Positions 1-11,423 of a DNA stretch of 64,000 bases are shown here, in pieces (position 1 is the first letter of the stretch; the number at the start of each line of letters is the position of its first letter). The DNA is from Neoechinorhynchus agilis. Lineage: Eukaryota > Acanthocephala. The translations under genes and the position numbers were made by a program. Where the stretch lies: positions 7,440,001 through 7,504,000 of the forward strand of contig CM121341.1 in assembly GCA_051530055.1 (NCBI GenBank), read 5' to 3'. Under the pieces are notes generated by a model, which was not told the DNA's origin, made no database searches, and worked only from the letters and a program-made list of their open reading frames with translations.

Positions 1-206
1 AATAGTTGCGAATCAGTCAGGTTGTTACCATTGGTCGCAACTTGCTTGACTTTTAAGATAAAATATTCTTGACAAATATGTTAAGTCAAGACGATTTGAT
101 TCTTAGTATTGTTTAGAAGTCATCACCCGGTAAATAATTTTTTATTAGAAATGTTTTGAACTTCATCATTTCATCGTCAGTTCTAAAATAAACGTTTTTA
201 ATAATC

Positions 207-560
207 CATGCTGCCCAATCTTCTCCGATATCATAACTTGAAATAAACCTGAGGAAATACCAACCTAAAAGCGCTTCTGCAAACAACAACCACCATGAAT
301 CTTCGATACGTTCAAGACTCGCTAGCAGTACAGCGGGGCAATGCTGCCAGCGTGATGGCGACGGTCGAGGAAGGACAAAAGCTGGAATTCGGCGGGAGGT
401 GGTGAGTGTGTTAATTGTCGAGAAATGAAGATTGATTGAATTTCAAAATTTTTTATTTCAAAACATCAAAAAAAAGATCTGAATCATTTGCTTCTAAACT
501 AAAATTACTCCAAAATCAACAGCTATATTCATTTATCGAATCAGAACTCGAGTGTTTATG
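207..560. repeat. Dispersed repeat shared with 46.9 kb
   Basis: Two blocks here (about 211-262 and 515-560) recur in the same order and orientation at about 46885-46935 and 46996-47045. In both places a phrase reading cccaatcttct is followed by a gatatcata block, then aacctgagga, then a later caaaatcaa/attcatttat block. The spacing between the blocks is far larger here, so this copy carries extra sequence, or the other lost it. The family is not recognised. Confidence 0.5.
296..403 (+). other. Possible first coding exon with the motif AVQRGNAAS
   Basis: An ATG at 296 opens a 36-codon frame (begins MNLRYVQDSL, contains AVQRGNAASVMATVEEG) that ends near a plausible donor (ggtggtgagtgtg). Its GC content is visibly higher than its surroundings. 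No continuing exon was found. A close match to the motif, frame IAVQRGNAASILASADE, occurs on the + strand near 19969-20019. I do not recognise the protein. It could be an exon fragment carried by a mobile element. Confidence 0.3.
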
Positions 561-842
561 AGGACCCTAACGGGGACATGGGTTCTTTTCTTTGTGCCGT
601 ACCGGATGATGACTTCTAAACAATAACTCTAATAATATGCTAAGGTACCTTCTCACATATTTACATTCTGTCGCTTTATTGTTGGTATCAAAATCCGAAT
701 CTTCAAATATAAATGCATTCGTGTCTAACTTTAATGCTGCTACAAAAATGCACTTATTTCGGTGAAATTCAATTTTATTTGATTGATTCATCTCGTCGGT
801 TTCATCACCAGTTTGATAGTTTCTATTTATAAGCGAACGCCA

Positions 843-1378
843 AAAACGAATTTTTTAAATCCCTCCTTTAAAATGGTGTACTTTTCTTAACGAAAATCAT
901 AGCACCTAAATCGTCTTGGGTTTTCAACTGCATTTTTTGTGGTTTTAGATGGGAAATTACGATTTTTCAAAAATTCTTGCGCTAATTGCTGGAGCAAGCT
1001 TTAAAATGCAAATTTGAAGTCATTTCATTCTATGCTTCTGTGAAATGTCGAACACTTTAAATAATTCGTCCTTAATAAACTTTACTGGGCTTAACGCGAA
1101 AAACGAATTTTTTAAATCCCTCTTTTAAAATGGTTTACTTTTCTTAACGAAAATCATAGCACCAAAATCGTCTTGGGTTTTCAACTGTATTTTTTGTGGT
1201 TTTAGATGGGAAATTACGATTTTTCAAAAATTCTTGCGCTAATTGCTGGAGCAAGATTTAAAATGCAAATTTGAAGTCATTTCATTCCATGCTTCTGTGA
1301 AATGTCGAACACTTTAAATAATTCGTCCTTAATAAACAAATCCCTCCTTTAAAATGGTGTACTTTTCTTAACGAAAAA
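843..1378. repeat. Tandem direct repeat, about 2.2 copies
   Basis: A unit starting aaaacgaattttttaaatccc is repeated with an offset of 257 bp (copies at about 843 and 1100), and a short third copy starts near 1338. The two long copies differ by only a few substitutions. No coding potential is seen. This is a local duplication or short satellite beside the LINE that follows. Confidence 0.8.
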
Positions 1379-1654
1379 ATATTAGCCATATGAAGGTACC
1401 TTCTCGCACATATAGACACTTTGATAGAACGATTGATATAGATTTTGGTTCGAAAAATCAATCTTATCGCATATTATAAAATCGTAGACAACGGTGTAGG
1501 TTTTTCTTTAAAATGCCGCAATTGAACCCTTGAACAATAGATTAAGTTATTTTCTTCATTTGACTAAAGTTATCGTAATCAACCAAAGGAGACGTGCGTC
1601 AAGGGTTACCGAGGCATGAACGGTCTCGTCTAAAGAAATTAGTCTACACAACTG

Positions 1655-3890
1655 ACCTAAGAATAGCAACGCTAAATGTGGGATGGATGACGGGATGGAG
1701 TGGGGAAATAGTTGATATGATGAGAAGGAAAAAGGATTAGTCTATTTTGTTTTTTGGAAATAATCGCATGTACAGAGGAAAAGACACAGCAATTTTGGCA
1801 AAGCTTATTGGGATATTGTTACGAACTCGAAAAACACTCGTTATGCGATTACAGGAGACTTCAATGGACACGTGGGAAATAGAGACGGTTACGAACGAGT
1901 GCATGGTTGGCCAAAGCATTGCTGAACGAAACGCCGAAGGTGAAAAGCTTTTCGACTTGGCCGTTTCAAGAGAACTGCGACTGGCGAACACGCTTTTCCA
2001 AAAAGAGGATAGGTATATTACTACCTTTTCGAGCGGTGGAAAATCTAGTCAAATTGATTTCATCCTTTACCCGATATTACGATGGAGCAAAATAAAGAAC
2101 GTCAAAACGATTTTCGGAGAAGATTGCGTACCACAACACCGAGTAGTAGTACCAGACTCGACGACCAGAACAAAGAGGAAACGGTATGCCCGGAATGTGA
2201 ACCCCCGAATCAGGTGGTGGTTGCTAAAGGATATTGAGCTTCGGAAACTAGTTGGTGAATGGAAGTTGACAAGCCAGATGTATGGTGGAACGAATCATCA
2301 AAACTAATTCTGGAGGAAGGAATAGACATTCTTGAGCAGACCTCCATCAGGTAAAGAGAAGTGGTGGTGGAACCCAGGGGTAAAAGAAGCGATACGGCGA
2401 AAGCGAGATGCTAAGAAGATATGGTATCAGGCTCGAACAGTTGCATCTCAGAAGGATTTCAAGCAGGAAAAGAAAAATGCGAGAAGGGAATGCGTGATGG
2501 CAAAGGGAGAGGCGGATGGAGAGATCTATGAGGCACTAGAAAAGGAAATGGGAGTGGCAAGATCTTCAAGATCGCACAAATTCGCGACAAAAAGTCAAAG
2601 GATATTTCCAGTATCAAAAGGATCAAGGATTCGTCGGGAAGTACGATGTCAAACAATAACGAGGTTCCTCTAAGATGGCGACAGTGTTCCGATAAACTCC
2701 TGAATGCAGGGAGTCTGTGACAACCCAGCAACAAGGAGGTACCACCATGCGCGAATGCAGTGCGACCGTTCTCCTACTTGGGGAAAAGTGTTGGACCAGA
2801 TGGTATCCCGATCGTAATATGGAAAGCGTTGGGCCGTTTTGGTATCCAAGTGTTGACGAATCTACATCGAAGAATATCACAAATCGGGAAACTGCCCGCA
2901 TCATGGCGAAATGTAGTTTTTCCGATTTACAAACAAGAAGCAGATATTGAACAATGTAGTAACTATAGGGGCATAAAGCTTACGAGCCACACAATGAAAC
3001 TATATTAAAGGCTTCTAAACAGTAGACTAAGAGAAGAGATCCGCGTCGAAGAACAAGAACTGTCCCGAGGAATACATAAGAGCAATCCAGATCATGTGAG
3101 AAGGATCCTGCAAATGTGTCAGATGCAGCGTGGGAGAGACAAACTACTTTGAGGTTACAGTTGGATTGCATCAGGAATCAGCCGTCAGTCCGTTCCTATT
3201 CGTCACGATCATGGATGTGTTGGGTTCTAAACAAATCGCCCGAAAGCCTCCATGGACACTATTGTTCGCTGATGACTTGATTGTGACAGTTGAAACACGT
3301 GAAGAGGCTCAGCGAAGTCTGGAAGGGAGCACTGGAAGCCAACGGTCTTAAAGTAAACAGGTTGAAGACGATATGCATGGGACCGGAAGCGCTAAAGTTA
3401 GAAGAAGGTGTTGATTTGAAGATGAGAAGAACAGTGAAATATCTAGGCAGCGAAATAAATGTGACAAATTCCCTCGAACCCGAAATAACTGATCGTATAC
3501 AAAGCGGGTGGCTCAACTGGAGGAAGATGTCTATTGTACTATCGGACAAAAGGATCTCATCGAAACTGAAAGGGCTGGTGTCCGACACCGTGGTGCGACC
3601 AAACAAAACGACCTCAGAAGATTAGAAACGAACGAGATGAGGAGGGAGCTGTTCGGCACTTGCTGCTGTTCAGAACTTATCGTCCAAAGAAGGTTACGCT
3701 GGCACGATAAAGTTTCGAAGTGCGAAGCAGATCACATACTGCGTAGCACGGAGAAACTGGAAAAAACGGGAAATCGCCGACGAGGTAGGCCGAGGAAACG
3801 ATGGTTAGATTGCATCAAACAGAGAGAACCGCAACCTCTCGAGAGAAAAATGCTCAAGTGAGAGGAAGACTAAAGTTAACGTGAACTTTC
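1655..3890 (+). mobile_element. RTE-type non-LTR retrotransposon (LINE), degenerate
   Basis: The + strand carries pieces of an apurinic-like endonuclease followed by a reverse transcriptase, in the order expected of RTE/BovB-type LINEs. At 1660-1740 a frame reads RIATLNVGWMTGWSGE, a typical endonuclease start. A GDFNGHVGNRDGYER block lies near 1855, and a QIDF block with a QH...VV end at about 2050-2150. RT blocks follow: a GPDGIPIVIWKALG block (about 2790), NYRGIKL (about 2960), a QESAVSPFLF block (about 3175) and FADDLIV (about 3267). The C-terminus has the family-typical RGRPRKRWLDCI stretch (about 3780-3815). The reading is spread over all three frames with many interruptions, so the element is dead. 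Related AT-rich phrases (ctttaaaatggcgaaattgaacc) lie on both sides at about 1505, 3905 and 4120, suggesting insertion into an older repeat next to the satellite. Confidence 0.85.
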
Positions 3891-4099
3891 GTTGTTATTG
3901 TTCTTTAAAATGGCGAAATTGAACCTACAAACGTAAACGGCTAATTGAACAATACTCGATATTAGATTCTTTCTTCCTAAACGCGCCATAAATATCAAAA
4001 CGGAGCATGTTTGTGAATGTGATTTCCATAAAATTGTTTTGGTCGCTTTTTATGCGAATTTTTATTCGTCCATAGGCGAAATTTACGCAGTTCATTTAT

Positions 4100-6870
4100 T
4101 TGACTAAAGTTTCGCTGTTGTTATTCTTTGAAATGGCAGAATTGAACCCCCAAACAATAAATAATGTTATTTCCTAGTAAACATCTTTTCTGGCGTGAAA
4201 TAATTGGCGCTCGTTTTTTGTGTTCATGGTCGGTTTTTATAATGTTTTCCTTTCCGCGAAAAATCTTGACAACTTTAAAATTTTAATACTATTCACCCGT
4301 CAAAATTATTGCCTCATTTTCAGGAAATTATTGTGTATTTTCGTTGTTGTTTTTTTTTGAATTTCGCATTTTGGTAAACATTTTTTGCTTGCGTAAAATA
4401 ATCGGCGCTCGCTTTTTATGTTTATGGTCGTTTTTTAAATGTTTTCCTTTCCACGAATAATCTTGACAAATTTAAAATTTTAATACTGTTCACCCGTCAA
4501 AATTATTGCCTCATTTTCAAGAAATTATTGTGTATTTTCGTTGTTGTTTTTCTCTTTTTGAATTTCGTATTTTAGTAAACATTTTTTCTGGCGTGAAATA
4601 ATCGGCGCCGGCTTTTTGTGTTTATGGTCGTTTTTTAAATCTTTCCCTTTCCGCGAATAATCTTGACAATTTAAAATTTTAATACTATTCACCCGTCAAA
4701 ATTATTGCCTCATTTTCAAGAAATTATTGTGTATTTTCTTTGTTGTTTTTCTTTTTTTGAATTTCGTATTTTAGTAAACATTTTTTCTGGCGTGAAATAA
4801 TCGGCGCCGGCTTTTTGTGTTTATGGTCGTTTTTTAAATCTTTTCCTTTCCACGAATAATCTTGACAACGTTAAAATTTTATTACCGATCACCCGTCAAA
4901 ATTATTGTTTCATTTTCAAGAAATTATTATGTATTTTCGTTGTTGTTTTTCTCTTTTTGAATTTCGCATTTTGGTATAAAAAAATTCTGGCGTGAAATAA
5001 GCTGCACTCGCTTTTTGGGTTTATGGTCGTTTTTTAAATGTTTTCCTTTCCACGAATAATCTTGACAACTTTAAAATTTTAGTACTGTTCACCCGTCAAA
5101 ATTATTGCCTCATTTTCAAGAAATTATTATGTATTTTCGTTGTTGTTTTTCTTTTTTTGAATTTCGCATTTTGGTAAACATTCTTTCTGGCGTGAAATAA
5201 TTGGCGCTCGTTTTTTGTGTTCATGGTCGTTTTTAAATGTTTTCCCTTCCACGAATAATCTTGACAACTTTAAAATTTTAGTACTGTTCACCCGTCAAAA
5301 TTATTGCCTCATTTTCAGGAAATTATTGTGTATTTTCGTTGTTGTTTTTCTTTTTTTGAATTTCGCATTTTGGTAAACATTTTTTGCTTGCGTAAAATAA
5401 TCGGCGCTCGCTTTTTGTGTTTATGGTCGTTTTTTAAATGTTTTCCTTTCCACGAATAATCTTGACAAATTTAAAATTTTAATACTGTTCACCCGTCAAA
5501 ATTATTGCCTCATTTTCAAGAAATTATTGTGTATTTTCGTTGTTGTTTTTCTCTTTTTGAATTTCGTATTTTAGTAAACATTTTTTCTGGCGTGAAATAA
5601 TCGGCGCCGGCTTTTTGTGTTTATGGTCGTTTTTTAAATCTTTTCCTTTCCGCGAATAATCTTGACAATTTAAAATTTTAATACTATTCACCCGTCAAAA
5701 TTATTGTTTCATTTTCAAGAAATTATTGTGTATTTTCGTTGTTGTTTTTCTTTTTTTGAATTTCGTATTTTGGTAAACATTTTTTCTGGCGTGAAATAAT
5801 CGGCGCTCGCTTTTTGTGTTTATGGTCGTTTTTTAAATGTTTTCCTTTCCACGAATAATCTTGACAACTTTAAAATTTTAGTACTGTTCACCCGTCAAAA
5901 TTATTGCCTCATTTTCAAGAAATTATTATGTATTTTCGTTGTTGTTTTTCTCTTTTTGAATTTCGCATTTTGGTATAAAATATTTCTGGCGTGAAATAAT
6001 CTGCGCTCGCTTTTTGGGTTTATGGTCGTTTTTTAAATGTTTTCCTTTCCACGAATAATCTTGACAACTTTAAAATTTTAGTACTGTTCACCCGTCAAAA
6101 TTATTGCCTCATTTTCAGGAAATTATTGTGTATTTTCGTTGTTGTTTTTCTTTTTTTGAATTTCGCATTTTGGTAAACATTCTTTCTGGTGTGAAATAAT
6201 CGGCGTTCGCTTTTTGGGTTTATGGTCGTTTTTAAATGTTTTCCCTTCCACGAATAATCTTGACAACTTTAAAATTTTAGTACTGTTCACCCGTCAAAAT
6301 TATTGCCTCATTTTCAGGAAATTATTGTGTATTTTCGTTGTTGTTTTTTTTTAATTTCGCATTTTGGTAAACATTTTTTGCTGCGTGAAATAAGCTGCAC
6401 TCGCCTTTTGGGTTCATGGTCGCTTTTTATAATGTTTTCCTTTCCGCGAAAAGTCTTGACAAATTTAAAATTTTAATACTGTTCACCCGTCAAAATTATT
6501 GCCTCATTTTCAAGAAATTATTGTGTATTTTCGTTGTTGTTTTTCTCTTTTTGAATTTCGTATTTTAGTAAACATTTTTTCTGGCGTGAAATAATCGGCG
6601 CCGGCTTTTTGTGTTTATGGTCGTTTTTTAAATCTTTTCCTTTCCACGAATAATCTTGACAACGTTAAAATTTTATTACCGATCACCCGTCAAACTTATT
6701 GCCTCATTTTCAAGAAATTATTATGTATTTTCGTTGTTGTTTTTCTCTTTTTGAATTTCGCATTTTGGTATAAAAAATTCTGGCGTGAAATAAGCTGCAC
6801 TCGCTTTTTGGGTTTATGGTCGTTTTTTAAATGTTTTCGTTGCCACGAATAATCTTTTTAAAATTTTGAT
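4100..6870. repeat. Satellite array, ~200-bp unit, about 14 copies, five-unit higher-order repeat
   Basis: An anchor phrase (cttgacaa) recurs at 4265, 4462, 4662, 4861, 5061, 5260, 5461, 5661, 5860, 6060, 6259, 6455 and 6655, giving a period of 196-201 bp. Units share a ttcacccgtcaaaattattg block, a ttgttgtttttct block and a ggtcgttttttaaat block. Variants at the ggcgctcg / ggcgccggc / gctgcactcg position recur in the order A-B-C-C-D, so a ~1-kb higher-order period is visible twice, then a shortened third round. No ORF. Copy ends are degraded toward 4100 and 6870. Confidence 0.95.
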
Positions 6871-6879
6871 ACATTCAAC

Positions 6880-7915
6880 CAGTCAAAATTGTCGTTTTAT
6901 TTCATGTTTATTGAATTTTTTTCGTATTTCGACATTATTTTGTGTCGGGAAGTGTTAGCCATTTTTTAAGCTAGTGGATTGTAGACTGATTCCTCAACCG
7001 CATGTTTTCTTTTCGTGTCGTTACTTTAAAGTTCCTGAAAAACACGCACAATTGTTTAGAAGTTTAATTCGAGTGTTTTAAATAATGTGGGTCGGCTTTT
7101 TAACGTCGGCGAAAATTTTAAACTAAGACGCTTACAAAAATTATCTGCCTGGATAAAATTTAGCAGAGGAAAAATCAGTGAATCGTAATAATGTAAAAGC
7201 AGAATGGTATCTACAGTTAAAAAATTCCTGTTTCGAGGAATATTTTTGCAAACGTATATAACTATTTTATCCAATGCCCAGTTAACACGGCTACATATGG
7301 AATTTTGTTCAACCAAAAATATTACTAAATTTGTGTCAGTACAATTACTTCTTAATTTATACTTTTGTTTTCAGGGTACCGACTTAAGGAGCAAATAATT
7401 AGAAGCATTCTTATGAGTGGCTCAGCTGGTAGTCTTTTTATAGATATGTTTATTTTTCCATACACGGCCGAATGGACACACAGTCCATCGATTTCGGTCT
7501 GGGAAACGCAGGTCTGCGTTCAATATCCCAAGACCGTGCGGTAAAAGAGTTTGTAAGAATCCCTCCGGATTCTCAGATACCAGGCAACGTCAACGCATAA
7601 ATCATATCTTCTTTATCGATTGATTGGTTTATTAGTTATAACTTTGGTACGATTTAAAGCGCTGATAAAGATCGATGCGTTATTTTTGAAGATTAAGCGA
7701 CAATCGCTTTATATTTCGAGGTCAAAAGAATTTTTTTAAATCCATAGAACGTTTATTTGTTAGTTCTGATACAATCACCACCGTCCGCAAAATTCGAACT
7801 TCTCTCCTAGCAGCATTGCCTCGTTGTACTGCGAGCGAGATATTTTGTCGCAGAAATACACCTGCTCGTTCGTCGCCGGTCGTTTCTCTCAATTTCTTCG
7901 AGAGATTCTGGAACA
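6880..7915. other. Non-coding spacer with one strong hairpin
   Basis: No gene is supported. At about 7490-7545 an imperfect palindrome (cggtctgggaaacgcag facing ctgcgttcaatatcccaagaccg) can form a long stem. Directly after it, around 7558-7590, a short block (ccctccggattctcagatacc) resembles part of the SINE-associated repeat at 58-64 kb. The rest is AT-rich sequence between the satellite and the second LINE. Confidence 0.5.
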
Positions 7916-7919
7916 GAGT

Positions 7920-10700
7920 GAGTGTTGAGCTGCCGATCGCTCCATACGTCTCTACTCCGAAGTGGACAAAATAGTGGACTCTTGCTAAATCCCTATATTT
8001 TCGTACCTTCTTCCCTTCCGCTGCACCTCCAGCAATTCCTAGAGTGGGGAATGTTGCTTTCTACGAGGGTGTCCACACCCGTGGCGTCCCAGAGAAGGCA
8101 TTTGCCCTCCCGCCACGGAAAGACCGAAATTCCGTCAGGTCGACGACTGTCCAGTCGACAAATATGGGCGGCTTCCAATATGTTGGGGAAGTTCGCCGTT
8201 CTCAACGCCCGAGAAATTACGCTGTTGATCTCAGAATGGCGTGAGAACCTTCCTCCTGACTTTCGGCAAACGAGACCGTGTCGTCCGAAAGCATCAACCA
8301 AAGATCCACATCGACAGCGATGGGGCGTGCATATCGGGAGACCAAGTGTTAAGGACACTGCAATCCTCGTTATCTCATCAGTGATAAGAGTTCCCACAGA
8401 TGCCAGAGGAACAGCCCCCAATTCTCGTGTCGAAACTGCCAACAGTCTAGCTCGGACGACCCCATCGCGAGAACCTGAAAGTAGAGAGCTGTGAGCTCTC
8501 GCGACGAGAGGTCTGTCCCAGATCGACTGTCTGAGACCATTCACGGGAACATGGTTAGCGCCTGTCTGCTGGCACCATTCTGCAACTACCACCACAAAGT
8601 CTTGGTCAAGAGAAAACTTTTGCCTCACAATTTTCTTCGCTATAAATTGACTCCCCTCATACGATCCAATAAAGGCTGGGAAGGCAAGGTCTACTAGCAC
8701 CCGAATTCCCAATCCCCCAGATGACACAGGCAATGAAGATTGTCGCCACGTTTCATCTGGGAGCTGGACATTTAAAATACGCTCGAGACAAGCCCCCACC
8801 TTGTCGTCGAGATTAGCCAATCCTTCCTTATGCTTGAAGAATGTTGCTCTGCGGACCTTATATAACAATTTGGGGATAAAGAGTGCGTTCTTTATCAGAA
8901 ATAACGCTTCGTGAGCCGAGAGAACGCTCACCCTATCGCACAGCAACGAAAGTTTCGGTATCTCAGCTTCCACATTTGAATCAAAGACGCAACTACCCAG
9001 GAGCTGAGTTGCTCTGGAGTCACGAGTTTCAGACCTGGAGCTACGACCTCGAACCCATACATTAGCTCCTTGACTTTGGCGGTGTCCTCGATATTAAATA
9101 CTAGGCGCTCACACTTTCCAGCATTAAGATCAACGCCCAATCTCGCAGTCTCCCTAACCAGCGTCTCCAAATCGTTCAGTACAACGGAGGGATCACCTCC
9201 GAGCGTAGCGTCATCCAAGTACCAAGCGTTGAAGCTGGAATGGAGAGAATGCGTCATTGGATTTACAGTTAGGGAGAATGCGATTGGACCGAGAGGATCT
9301 CCTTGCTGCACTCCTGTTTCGGACCAAATGAGGTAGTCTTCGAAAAGTAAAGGAATCGCGGTCCCGTAGGCATTGATAAAATACTGGAAGGCTTCTGGTG
9401 CGTGATACCTAATTGCGCAGAACATGCTTTCCACTATTGAGAGAGTTAAAGACATTCTGAAAATCACACTTAAGAATCACGCACGGCTCTGAACTCCTCG
9501 TAGTAAAGTTTCGGGGCGCGTGGACAATAGCTTCCGCCCCGCAGGATGTGCAGTTAGACTGGGGGAAGTTGCTGCCCGGTTTTCTCTGTGATACGTTCAC
9601 AGAGAATTTTTCCTGCGAGTCGACGTATCGTCGAAGATACGGCGATTGGACGAATCCCACCTTTTTTATGAGGGCACATAATTATGCTCCGAAAAATAGG
9701 TCTTTTGCAACGGGTATCAGGTCCTCTCCAGTCAGGCGGTCGACTATTCGAGAAAGCGACCTTTCTAGGGAGAGCGCACTTTCTAGAGAGAGCTGCTTCA
9801 CCAGTTGCAAAGGACATCATGTCCTTTAGGTGCTGAGGCCTTAGCCCATCAAGCCCATGACCCGAACTATTTGCAAAATATGAGATGGCCTTTTTTAATT
9901 CTGAAATTAGAGTGGGTTTCCTGTTTTGTATGGGAGGAGGTGGAATTTCAAAACTGCCACTACTGCAAGGGTTTTTTGACCGGAGTATTTGTAGTGTCGC
10001 GTTGTCCCCCTGTGAAAAATTGTCGGCGGATGGCAATAACCGAACAGCCCCCCGAACATCTCCGTCCGCAAGCTTCGAAGAGACACGTTCAGTCAGTGAT
10101 CGCTTTGAAAAACGGCAACGAAACCCTTCGGGCGTCCCTTACAAACCTCGCGAAATTTCATTTCGAAATTGTTAAATATCTGTTCGAAGGAGACCACCCT
10201 TTCCTTGATTGTTGATCTCAAAAACACCCCAGAATCATCACTAATACAAAGGACTAAGCGCGGAAATGCAAAAAGCCGTGTCCATGATGGCGTACAGTTC
10301 TTTTGGAGGCAATCGTTGACCAATCCCGCAAATGCTTTGGCGACCTAATATCGTGCGCCGTTTGGAATCCGTTTCAATACGTTCCTGGGCAGAAACCGCA
10401 CGATATCAGGTGTCGAAATAGAATCAGTGGTGATCTGAGGGGTCTCAGGCACGAAAGGTTCGGTTAATTGTGATGGAGAACCACACCCGCTACAGCGGAG
10501 ATCCCGGGGACCATGGGCAAACAAAACCCCAAATTGGTTAATTTAAAAGATTTACCGCAAACCGAAAGAGACACGTGGGAGCCCGGCAGCGTTGGTCTTC
10601 TCAGGTTGAGCTTGATCGATAAGTGCCGCGTTCAAGGCGCCAGTAGCATCGATTGTAGGCGATATGAACGCAGTTCGCTGCTTGTTTTCAGTCGATATTT
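7920..10700 (-). mobile_element. Non-LTR retrotransposon with restriction-like endonuclease, degenerate
   Basis: Read on the minus strand, about 10320 down to 7990 gives one retrotransposon polyprotein in three frames. The order is an N-terminal part (AGLVNDCLQKN, about 10325), RT start (HGLDGLRPQHLKDMM, about 9890), a GGIRPIAVSSTIRRLAGKI block (about 9640), a GVQQGDPLGPIAFSL block (about 9310) and YLDDATLGGDPS (about 9220; YLDD in the usual YADD position). It continues as a long thumb and C-terminal region, a CRCGS...HGLVCRKSGGRFSRH Cys/His block (about 8310) and a RPDGI..FPW..GKCLLWDATGVDT block (about 8140). The last matches the PD-(D/E)XK restriction-like endonuclease placement of early-branching LINEs, unlike the RTE element upstream. 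At least two frame changes make it inactive. The clade (R2/R4/NeSL-like or a lineage-specific clade) cannot be settled by eye. The 5' end near 10700 is uncertain. Confidence 0.85.
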
Positions 10701-10749
10701 TCTTTGAGAACTGACCCTTCGAATTATCAGAATTCTTGGCGGTTGCATT

Positions 10750-11423
10750 GATTGTTGGCTATTATGTGGTCATCCCAAAAGAAAAAGTATCTTCCTTTAT
10801 TGGAAACGTACAAAATTTATTTTAAATGCGATTTTAAATTCAAAGATAACCTTTTAAATTTTAGACGATATTCAATATTGTGCTCGATATAAGAAAGGAA
10901 CTTTTAAGCTGAGGCACATTTTTGTATTGTTGGAATGGACTGAGGCTAAACTGTTTCTTCGTTCGACAAGAAAGCTTTGCAAATGAGGACTAAAATGGCA
11001 CTAATCGAGAAATATAAAATTTTATGGAACCCAAACTTTTTCATTTTATATTTTGTGCGATTATGGCTTCGACCATACGATCCTTAATCATGAGATTACT
11101 TTAAAACCAATAAAGAATATTTAACTTCACTTCCATAAAATTCGAAATCCCACAAAACAACACTAACGAAAAGTTTGGTGGATGAACGACCAAAATATCC
11201 TAGAATCTAAGTTGAATTTCTTTATTGGTTGTTTTATGGCGCGTAGAAAAGTGATTTTATTTTAAATCCGATTGGTTTCGGAGGCAACCTTGACATTTTT
11301 CCAAGCGTCATAAACCAACCAAAATATGAACAGTTCAATCTTCAACTGATTTCTTTATATCGCTGTTTAGGACATTAATTACCTTTTCCTAGAAAAAAGC
11401 GGGTACATTCCAACATTTTATTT
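10750..11423. other. Intergenic stretch with a MITE-like end
   Basis: No coding signal is seen. Around 11220-11330 a block (ttggttgttttatggcg, then gattttattttaaatccgat, later the inverse ataaaccaaccaaaatatgaac) matches the ends of the fold-back element at 28.4 kb, so this is probably a diverged copy just 3' of the BLTP2 stop. Confidence 0.45.

Noticed and set aside
7480-7550. A tRNA gene in the hairpin near 7.5 kb
   Set aside because: It forms one long stem, not a cloverleaf, and lacks a B box.
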